DNA of 8,720 nucleotides from NCBI GenBank assembly GCA_031282465.1, contig JAITDR010000245.1:1-8720 (forward strand), read 5' to 3'. Positions within the stretch are counted from its first letter, which is position 1, and each line of letters opens with the position of its first letter. Source of the stretch: Desulfovibrio sp. GTDB taxonomy: Bacteria > Desulfobacterota > Desulfovibrionia > Desulfovibrionales > Desulfovibrionaceae. Under the pieces are notes generated by a model, which had not been told where the DNA came from, did not search any database, and worked only from the letters and a program-made list of their open reading frames with translations. Of this stretch, positions 1 through 5,987 are shown in pieces. The translations under genes and the position numbers were made by a program.

Positions 1-62
1 GCAGCGCCGTCTCTTGCCTTACTCTGCCGTTTCGGGCACACTTCCCTCACGGCGGATACAAC

Positions 63-67
63 GGAGG
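63..67 (+). promoter_or_regulatory. Ribosome binding site of the membrane-protein gene
   Basis: GGAGG lies four bases before the ATG at 72. It decides the start within a frame that is otherwise open to the window edge. Confidence 0.7.
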
Positions 68-71
68 ACGG

Positions 72-1064
72 ATGCCTTTTTTCAGTACATTGTGGCAATT
101 CGATATGCAGGCGGACGAATTGTTTATTCTGCCCGCCCTGCTCGGAGCGGGCGTTTTTTTTCTTCTGGCCTTCCTGTGCGGCGGATTGACCGCTCTGAAC
201 GCAGAATCGGCATATCTGCGACAGCGCAAGGCGTTTTACGACAAATACGCTCAACAGTTCAGCGGGACCGTCCTGTTCGCCTGGTGCGCCGCCCTTGTCG
301 TGTTCCTCCCGACCGCCGCGCGTTTTCTGCCGCTGCCGTCCGTCCTGCCGACCCTGCGCGAGCTCGTCGATCCGCGCCATGCCGCCTATACCGTGCCGGC
401 TCTTCTCGCGCTCATTACGCCACTGCTCTGGCTTGCGTACATCCGCTCTTGGAGCGCCCTGCACAGGCATCGTGCGGCGCATCTGCTCATCGGCCTGTCC
501 GCGCTGCTGAGCGGCCTCTTCCTGTTCTGCCTGCTGACCCTGCTGCTTTTTTTCATTCAGCACCCGTATATTTCCCTGCTCCTTGACGAAAATCCCGGCG
601 CGGCCCTGCCCGCCGCACTGGGGGAATTCACCGGCAATACCTCCCTGTGGCCGCCTGTTGCCTACTTTTTCCTGAACGGTCCGGCGGCCGCCGCCGCTCT
701 GACCCGCGCGCGGCTGATCCTGCGCCGCAACAAGGACGATTTCGGACGCGATTATTACGTCTTTGCCGCGCATTCCGCCGCCCGCTCGGCCTTGTTCTTC
801 ACAGTGGCCGCGACGGCCGCGGCCGCGCTGCTTTTCTTGTCCCTGTCGGCCTCCACGGCACCCGAATTCAGACAAATGCCCGAAACAGGCATCCTGCTCG
901 CGGCCAGCGGTCTGCCGATAGTGTGCGCTCTGCTGCATCTGGTCTGCGCGTTTGATGCAAACCCACTGCGCCGCAAAGCAGGCGCCTTCGGCGCCTGCTT
1001 TCTACAGTTGACGGCCTTTTGCCTCCAACTGACGCTCCTTATCAACACGTACCCGGCGGCATAG
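72..1064 (+). CDS. Polytopic integral membrane protein, function unknown
   Basis: The protein has 330 residues and I cannot assign it to a named family. Hydrophobic stretches suggest about eight membrane helices near residues 17-42, 63-86, 105-125, 136-163, 193-210, 237-260, 272-294 and 303-325. They are joined by short basic loops (YLRQRKAFYDKY at 49-59, RARLILRRNKDDFGRDYY at 212-229). The first helix followed by an AYLRQRKAFYDK-type loop and a second helix faintly recalls the start of cytochrome bd subunit I. However, no histidine occupies the haem-ligand region, so I treat the resemblance as weak. The ATG at 72 is chosen because GGAGG lies four bases upstream. The reading frame stays open to the left window edge but offers no other credible start. 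No signal peptide cleavage site is evident; the first helix could serve as an uncleaved anchor. The gene precedes the phosphofructokinase by 61 bp, so an operon link is possible but not shown. Confidence 0.8.
   Translation: MPFFSTLWQFDMQADELFILPALLGAGVFFLLAFLCGGLTALNAESAYLRQRKAFYDKYAQQFSGTVLFAWCAALVVFLPTAARFLPLPSVLPTLRELVDPRHAAYTVPALLALITPLLWLAYIRSWSALHRHRAAHLLIGLSALLSGLFLFCLLTLLLFFIQHPYISLLLDENPGAALPAALGEFTGNTSLWPPVAYFFLNGPAAAAALTRARLILRRNKDDFGRDYYVFAAHSAARSALFFTVAATAAAALLFLSLSASTAPEFRQMPETGILLAASGLPIVCALLHLVCAFDANPLRRKAGAFGACFLQLTAFCLQLTLLINTYPAA
131..161 (+). terminator. Terminator-like hairpin plus T8 inside the membrane-protein gene
   Basis: GCCCGC (131-136) pairs perfectly with GCGGGC (147-152) across a 10-base loop. 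One G and then eight consecutive T (154-161) follow. This is the layout of an intrinsic terminator on the + strand, about 60 bases into the coding region. It could act as an attenuator of the membrane-protein mRNA. It could equally be a by-product of coding for Pro-Ala-Leu-Leu-Gly-Ala-Gly-Val-Phe-Phe, since TTT Phe codons supply part of the T tract. Function is not demonstrated. Confidence 0.3.
975..1001 (+). terminator. Perfect 12-bp hairpin near the 3' end of the membrane-protein gene
   Basis: AAAGCAGGCGCC (975-986) and GGCGCCTGCTTT (990-1001) form a perfect 12-bp stem with a three-base TTC loop. The A-flanked and T-flanked GC-rich stem looks like a bidirectional intrinsic terminator. The T run is short (TTT, then C), and the element lies 21 codons before the stop at 1062-1064. 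It encodes Lys-Ala-Gly-Ala-Phe-Gly-Ala-Cys-Phe within the loop before the last predicted helix. It may terminate a fraction of transcripts, protect the mRNA 3' end, or separate this gene from the phosphofructokinase operon. Confidence 0.35.
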
Positions 1065-1114
1065 CCTCCGACGCATGTCCGGCGGACGCAATCCGAATGC
1101 GCCGACGACCGGAC

Positions 1115-1120
1115 GGGAGA
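1115..1120 (+). promoter_or_regulatory. Ribosome binding site of the phosphofructokinase gene
   Basis: GGGAGA ends five bases before the ATG at 1126. It favours that start over the in-frame ATG at 1075, which has no comparable purine-rich tract and would add 17 residues of non-family sequence. Confidence 0.6.
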
Positions 1121-1125
1121 ACCTT

Positions 1126-2472
1126 ATGAAACCTGAACGCAAAATAAGCTTCGGCGACTACAGCTTCACAACCAAGATCCGCACGCTGGGCATGTGCAAA
1201 ATCCCCTCGCCTCTGTCCGAGGCAAGCCTCATCACCAATGAGAGCGTTCCCATTTTTCTGGACGGGGAACATCTTGACGAACTGAAAGACCTGCCCCCGG
1301 TCGCGGCAGAATTTGAAACGGCAGGCCCGCGCGCGAACCTTTTTTTCGACTCCCGCAAAACCAAATGCGCCGTTGTCACCTGCGGGGGACTGTGCCCCGG
1401 TACCAATGACGTCATACGCGCCGTTGTGATGGAGGCCTTTTACAAATACCGCGTTGCCGCCGTCCTCGGCATCAGGTACGGGCTGGAGGGCTTTATACCT
1501 GAATTCGGGCACGACATTATGGAACTGACCCCGCAAAAGGTGACGGATATTCACCAGTTCGGCGGCACCGTACTCGGCTCGTCCCGCGGCCCGCAAAACC
1601 CCGAAGAAATCGTCGACGCCCTGGACCGCATGAATGCAAGCTGCCTCTTCATGATCGGCGGCGACGGCACCATGCGGGCCATGCAAGGCATAGTGCGGGA
1701 AATAGAACTCCGCAGTCTTCGCATCGCAGTCATCGGCATCCCCAAAACCATCGACAACGACATCAACTTCATCAGTGAGAGTTTCGGTTTCGAAACCGCC
1801 GTTTTCAAAGCCACAGAGGCAATACAATGCGCCCATATCGAAGCTATGGGCTACAAAAACGGCATCGGCATCGTCAAACTCATGGGCCGCGAATCCGGGT
1901 TCATCGCTGCTCAGGCGACTCTGGCCATGAAAGAGGTCAATTTCGTGCTCATTCCGGAGATTCCCTTTGCCCTGCACGGTCCCGGCGGACTGCTGCCCGA
2001 GCTTGCCGACCGCCTGAGAAAACGCAGCCATGCCGTCATCGTCGTGGCTGAAGGCGCGGGTCAGCATCTGACGGCAAGCAGAGATGAAACAGACCCTTCG
2101 GGCAACATCGTCCTCGCCGATGTGTCGGACGTGCTGCGCCATGAAATAAAAAAGTACTTGGACGCCGAAGGTCTGCCCTTTTCCCTGAAATATATCGACC
2201 CCAGTTACATGATCCGCTCCGTGCCCGCCAACGCCAACGACAAGGTCTATTGCGGCTTCCTGGGACAGAATGCCGTGCACGCTGCTATGGCGGGTAAAAC
2301 CAATATGGTTGTAGCAAAACTCATGGGCCGGTATGTACACCTGCCGCTGGAACTGGTCACCCGCAAACGCCGCAAGCTGAACGTCCACTCGGCATACTGG
2401 CAGACGGTGCTGGATTCCGCCGGGCAACCCGACCTGGCGACCATGGGCGAAGCGGCATCCATAACGCCGTGA
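1126..2472 (+). CDS. pfkA: 6-phosphofructokinase, long (group III / PPi-PFK-like) type, predicted ATP-dependent
   Basis: The 448-residue cytoplasmic enzyme phosphorylates fructose 6-phosphate to fructose 1,6-bisphosphate, the committed step of glycolysis. Visible motifs are CGGLCPG at 86-92 (start of the catalytic fold), GGDGT at 178-182, PKTIDND at 206-212 with the presumed catalytic base D210, MGRESGFIA at 253-261, VAEGAG at 307-312 and YIDPSYMIRS at 356-365 (sugar-phosphate site). It is longer than the roughly 320-residue E. coli PfkA because of a leader of about 75 residues and a longer C-terminus. The long-type relatives in spirochaetes, trypanosomatids and plants share this pattern. Glycine, not aspartate, follows GGD, which in this superfamily predicts ATP rather than pyrophosphate as donor. 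The lysine of PKTIDND is a pyrophosphate-type residue, so donor choice should be tested. The TGA stop at 2470-2472 overlaps the addA GTG start by four bases, implying translational coupling. Confidence 0.95.
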   Translation: MKPERKISFGDYSFTTKIRTLGMCKIPSPLSEASLITNESVPIFLDGEHLDELKDLPPVAAEFETAGPRANLFFDSRKTKCAVVTCGGLCPGTNDVIRAVVMEAFYKYRVAAVLGIRYGLEGFIPEFGHDIMELTPQKVTDIHQFGGTVLGSSRGPQNPEEIVDALDRMNASCLFMIGGDGTMRAMQGIVREIELRSLRIAVIGIPKTIDNDINFISESFGFETAVFKATEAIQCAHIEAMGYKNGIGIVKLMGRESGFIAAQATLAMKEVNFVLIPEIPFALHGPGGLLPELADRLRKRSHAVIVVAEGAGQHLTASRDETDPSGNIVLADVSDVLRHEIKKYLDAEGLPFSLKYIDPSYMIRSVPANANDKVYCGFLGQNAVHAAMAGKTNMVVAKLMGRYVHLPLELVTRKRRKLNVHSAYWQTVLDSAGQPDLATMGEAASITP

Positions 2473-5400
2473 TCACGCGCATTAAAGCTTCCGCCGGTTC
2501 GGGAAAAACCTATACATTGACGCAAAATTTTCTTGAACTGCTCTACAAGGCAGATCCCGATGCCCCCGCATCGGCCTGTGCCCTGCACGGACGCTCGGAC
2601 GGCTACGCCCTGCAGGAAATACTCGCGGCCACGTTCACCAACAAAGCCGCGGCGGAAATGAAGGACCGCGTCCTTTCCGCGCTGAAACATGAAGCCCTGC
2701 GCAACCTTGCGGCGCCGGCGGAAGCGCGGCGCGGACCGTCGCAGGCGGAACTGTGGATCGAACGCATCCTGCGCCGTTACGGCAACTTGAATATCCGCAC
2801 CATAGACAGCCTGCTGACCACTTTGGCCCGCCTGTCCGCTTTGGAACTCAGCCTGCCTCCGGATTTCAAACCGTCTTTCGACGCCGACGAATTTTTCACG
2901 CCACATTACGACGCCCTGATGGAAGATCTGGCTGCCGACGAGACAGACGAGGCAGAAAGGAGGGATAGCAGACGGGTATTTCAAACGGTCGATGCAGGCG
3001 CCCTGCGTGCCGCGTTGCGCTCGGCCTGCAGAAGCCTGTTGTCCTACAGCTCCGTACGCGGGTTCACCTTGGGCGACAAACTGCATGACCCGCTCCTGGA
3101 ACTCGTCGCCTTTGCCCTGCCCGACGAAATGTGCCGGGCGATGGAGGAAGGCGATTCAGGACCCGCGAGGCTTTCATCCATGCCGAGGGCGTTCCCGGCG
3201 AATGGAGAAAGCATCGACGGCGGTCGGCTGGTTTGCCGACAGGAGAAGCTGCTCCCGACGGCGGAGGAAAGTGAGATATTCGCCCGCATAAACAGCCTGC
3301 ACGCGCCGTGCAAAGCGGCCTGCGCGGAACTTCTCGAACTGCTCGGGCAGGAAAACCTGAGCGTCAATGCGCATTACCTCAAGTTTCTGCGGAACTGCAC
3401 CCTGTCCGCGCCGGGCGAAAACCTGCCTTCCGAGATATGGGCGCGCAAAAGCGACTTCAACGACTGCCTGAACAAGGCATCCAAAGGGGCGGCCTCGGAA
3501 AACGCCGTGCGGGCCTTTGACCGCGCGCAGGATGCGCTCTCGCAGTATGCTGAAAATCTGCCTGTTCTGCGCCATGCCCTGCGTCTGGCTCCTTTGTGCC
3601 GCCTGGCCGGGGAACTTTGCGCGCGCATGAAGGCTGATACAACATCGAAAATGCTTCCCGCCCTGCTTCTGCCGCGCCTGACGGCTGGCCTGATGAACGG
3701 TGCAACGGGAGTGTCCGATGCCCTGTGCCGCCTGGGCACACGCATCTCCCGCATCCTTCTGGACGAATTTCAGGATACCAGCCGCGAACAGTGGGAGGCC
3801 GTACTGCCTCTCGCGATTGAAGCCCTGGCCACCGGAGGCAGCCTCACCCTGGTGGGCGACGCAAAACAGGCTGTTTACGGCTGGCGCGGCGGTGACGCGG
3901 CGCTTTTCGACGAAGTCGATCTCTCGCCGGATCTCCGCCGGGTCGGCGGCGAACCGAAAACACTGTTCCTCACCGTCAACCGACGCAGCCGGCCGCACAT
4001 CATCGAGCACAACAACGCTTTTTTTTCTCTTCTGGAACAACCCGAAACAGCCGCGGCCGTCATGCGCGCACTGCTCCCCGAGGATACTCCCGACATCTAC
4101 CGGCAGGCGGCGGCCGCAGAGGTGGTAAAGATTTTCTCCGGAGTAAGCCAGCAGGTTCCGCCGGAAAAAAAACCGGATGAACATCCCCGGAACGCCCACG
4201 CCGAGGTCGTGCTGTACACCGTGGAAGAAGCGAACGCGGCAGCCGTGGAGGACGTCGTAAGCCGGAGGCTGCAACGGCTCTTTACGGAGGAACTGCCGTT
4301 GCATTGGGAGTACGGCGACATTGCCGTCCTCGTCCGTACCGGGGATGAGGCGGAATTCATCGCTGAACTGCTCACGCAACGGCATATCCCCGTGGTGACG
4401 GAAAACAGCTTCAGGCTTTTCGCCCATCCCCTTGTGGGCAAGCTGATTTCTTTCCTCACCTTTCTTGATTACCCACCCGACGATGCTGCGTTCATGGAAT
4501 GCCTTTCCGGACCGGAGCTTGCCGGCGGCTACGCCGGGCACGATCCGCAAAGCCTGCTCGCCTGGGCGGCGGAAAGCGCCTTCAGCCGTGCGCCTTCCCG
4601 CCCCCCCCTGTACACTCTTTTCCGCGCGCGTTTCCCGACGCTGTGGGCAAGCCTGTTTGAGCCGTTTTATGCCGAAGCCGGATTTATGAGCGCTTACGAC
4701 CTGCTTGCCGAGATTGTGCGCCGCTTCGACCTTGAGGGGCGCAGGAAGGAAGATCTCCCCTTTGTCCGCCGACTTCTGGAGCTTGCCTATTGTGCTGAAC
4801 AGCAGGGTTGCGTTTCCCCGGCGGCCTTTCTTGCGTTTTGCCGCAAGCGCGACACGGAGGAAAAGCTGCCCATGCCGGAGAACACCGGAGCCGTGCGTGT
4901 GATGACCATACACAAGGCCAAAGGTCTGGAGTTTCCTGTGGTCGTCTTGCCGTTTCAGCATAAGCAGACGCCTTTCAGCCCGAAAATCGTGCGGCGCACC
5001 TGCCTCGGGCTGGATATGGCGACTCGCGAAGTGCGCGAACTGCCCGAACTGCATTATCCGGCCCGCGCGCGCGAAGAACTTGAACGGCTGAACCTGCTGT
5101 ATGTAGCCTGGACGCGCCCGATTTACGAGCTGCACGCCTTTCTGACCAATCCGGGGACGCGCCCGGGCGAGGCAGTGAAACTGCTGGCCGGCGTCTACCG
5201 CGAAAAATACGGAGACCGCTTCTGCCGCTGGGAACATCCAAGCCCGAAGGATACTACCGCGCCGGCGGGCGCGCCCGACATAACGCCGGCACCGGGGGGA
5301 ACGCCCGTATCAACGCCCGATCCGATGCAAGCGCCCGAAACAACGCCGAAGTCCCGTCCTCTGCCGCCTTTGCCGTGGCGTCCCATGCAAACTTGGCCCC

Positions 5401-5987
5401 GCCTGAAAATATTCCGCTCTCATCCGGAAGCTGCTTCGGCCGAAGAGGGGCCGAGCGACGAGGGAGCAAGCGATTCCGGTTCGGGATTGACGGCGCGGGA
5501 ACGAGGCGTCCTGATTCACCTGTGCCTTGAACATCTGCACCTGCCGCGCGGCGGCAGGCGGGAGGCCGTGGAAGAAGCGGTCGCGCGGGCGGCGGCCTGC
5601 GCCCTGCGTCTTTTCCCTCCTCCGCTTGGACAGGAGGAAAGCGTCGCCGTCGAACTGCGCGCGGCGCTGCTGCGCTTTGCCTCCCTTCCCGACGCCGCGG
5701 CCTGGCTGGCCTGCGGCCTGCGGGAGCAGAGCATCATGGATGAAGAGGGCAAGGTCTATCGAACGGATTTGCTCGTGGATATGCGGGCTCTCGGACGCCC
5801 GGACGACGATGCGGAAGGCGGACTGCTTGTCCTGGACTACAAAAGCGGAGCATACAGAGAAAGCCACACACTGCAGATGCGGCACTACATGCGACTCCTG
5901 GCCGGGGCAAGCGGGCGACCGACGCGCGGACTCCTCGTGTATCTCGACGGCACGCTTCTGCCCGTTGACGAGAGACACGCGACATGA
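2469..5987 (+). CDS. addA: AddA/RecB-like ATP-dependent helicase-nuclease subunit
   Basis: This 1172-residue subunit of a double-strand-break resection complex unwinds DNA 3'-5' and cuts it. UvrD-type helicase motifs appear in order: Walker A ASAGSGKT at 7-14, motif Ia AATFTNKAAAEMK at 53-65, Walker B LLDEFQDTS at 430-438, motif III GDAKQAVYGWRGG at 463-475, motif IV TVNRRS at 502-507, motif V VMTIHKAKGLEF at 811-822, and motif VI LLYVAWTR at 876-883. The C-terminal PD-(D/E)XK nuclease looks intact: H1017 in GVLIHLCLEHL, D1100 in RTDLLVD, D1123 and K1125 in LDYKS, then Q1136 and Y1140. A Pro/Thr-rich and then acidic linker (about 921-1007) joins the two parts. The GTG start at 2469 is needed to include Walker A, because the next in-frame Met is residue 64. 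No clear Shine-Dalgarno sequence is seen, which fits coupling to the upstream stop. Motif VI reads AWTRP instead of the usual ALTRA but keeps the arginine. The stop overlaps the addB start. A RecB name is possible, but the AddB-type neighbour favours AddA. Confidence 0.93.
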   Translation: MITRIKASAGSGKTYTLTQNFLELLYKADPDAPASACALHGRSDGYALQEILAATFTNKAAAEMKDRVLSALKHEALRNLAAPAEARRGPSQAELWIERILRRYGNLNIRTIDSLLTTLARLSALELSLPPDFKPSFDADEFFTPHYDALMEDLAADETDEAERRDSRRVFQTVDAGALRAALRSACRSLLSYSSVRGFTLGDKLHDPLLELVAFALPDEMCRAMEEGDSGPARLSSMPRAFPANGESIDGGRLVCRQEKLLPTAEESEIFARINSLHAPCKAACAELLELLGQENLSVNAHYLKFLRNCTLSAPGENLPSEIWARKSDFNDCLNKASKGAASENAVRAFDRAQDALSQYAENLPVLRHALRLAPLCRLAGELCARMKADTTSKMLPALLLPRLTAGLMNGATGVSDALCRLGTRISRILLDEFQDTSREQWEAVLPLAIEALATGGSLTLVGDAKQAVYGWRGGDAALFDEVDLSPDLRRVGGEPKTLFLTVNRRSRPHIIEHNNAFFSLLEQPETAAAVMRALLPEDTPDIYRQAAAAEVVKIFSGVSQQVPPEKKPDEHPRNAHAEVVLYTVEEANAAAVEDVVSRRLQRLFTEELPLHWEYGDIAVLVRTGDEAEFIAELLTQRHIPVVTENSFRLFAHPLVGKLISFLTFLDYPPDDAAFMECLSGPELAGGYAGHDPQSLLAWAAESAFSRAPSRPPLYTLFRARFPTLWASLFEPFYAEAGFMSAYDLLAEIVRRFDLEGRRKEDLPFVRRLLELAYCAEQQGCVSPAAFLAFCRKRDTEEKLPMPENTGAVRVMTIHKAKGLEFPVVVLPFQHKQTPFSPKIVRRTCLGLDMATREVRELPELHYPARAREELERLNLLYVAWTRPIYELHAFLTNPGTRPGEAVKLLAGVYREKYGDRFCRWEHPSPKDTTAPAGAPDITPAPGGTPVSTPDPMQAPETTPKSRPLPPLPWRPMQTWPRLKIFRSHPEAASAEEGPSDEGASDSGSGLTARERGVLIHLCLEHLHLPRGGRREAVEEAVARAAACALRLFPPPLGQEESVAVELRAALLRFASLPDAAAWLACGLREQSIMDEEGKVYRTDLLVDMRALGRPDDDAEGGLLVLDYKSGAYRESHTLQMRHYMRLLAGASGRPTRGLLVYLDGTLLPVDERHAT
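5259..5348 (+). repeat. Three degenerate 30-bp tandem repeats in the AddA linker
   Basis: Units 5259-5288, 5289-5318 and 5319-5348 encode APAGAPDITP, APGGTPVSTP and DPMQAPETTP (AddA residues 931-940, 941-950, 951-960), with pattern xPxxxPxxTP. Pairwise DNA identity counted by eye is 20-21 of 30 bases. The array sits between motif VI and the nuclease domain and probably forms a flexible, extended tether. Confidence 0.7.

Noticed and set aside
14..586. Forward frame of 190 codons overlapping the membrane-protein gene
   Set aside because: Arg/Ala-rich product with no family look. The overlapping frame has a strong Shine-Dalgarno sequence and coherent membrane helices.
1075..1125. Upstream ATG of the phosphofructokinase frame at 1075
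   Set aside because: No ribosome binding site precedes it and the extra 17 residues do not look like the family. GGGAGA supports 1126.
1065..1125. Possible promoter or operator between the membrane-protein and phosphofructokinase genes
   Set aside because: Only short interrupted complementarities (CGCAT/ATGCG, GTCC/GGAC) and no convincing -35/-10 pair are visible in the 61 bases.
1042..2427. Long minus-strand open frame opposite the phosphofructokinase (461 codons)
   Set aside because: It is an antisense shadow of a clearly recognisable enzyme, a common effect of G+C-rich codon use. Its product shows no recognisable motif.
3174..5237. Minus-strand open frame of 687 codons opposite addA
   Set aside because: It lies fully opposite a helicase with all motifs intact. 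The antisense protein has no recognisable domain and no plausible start signal.
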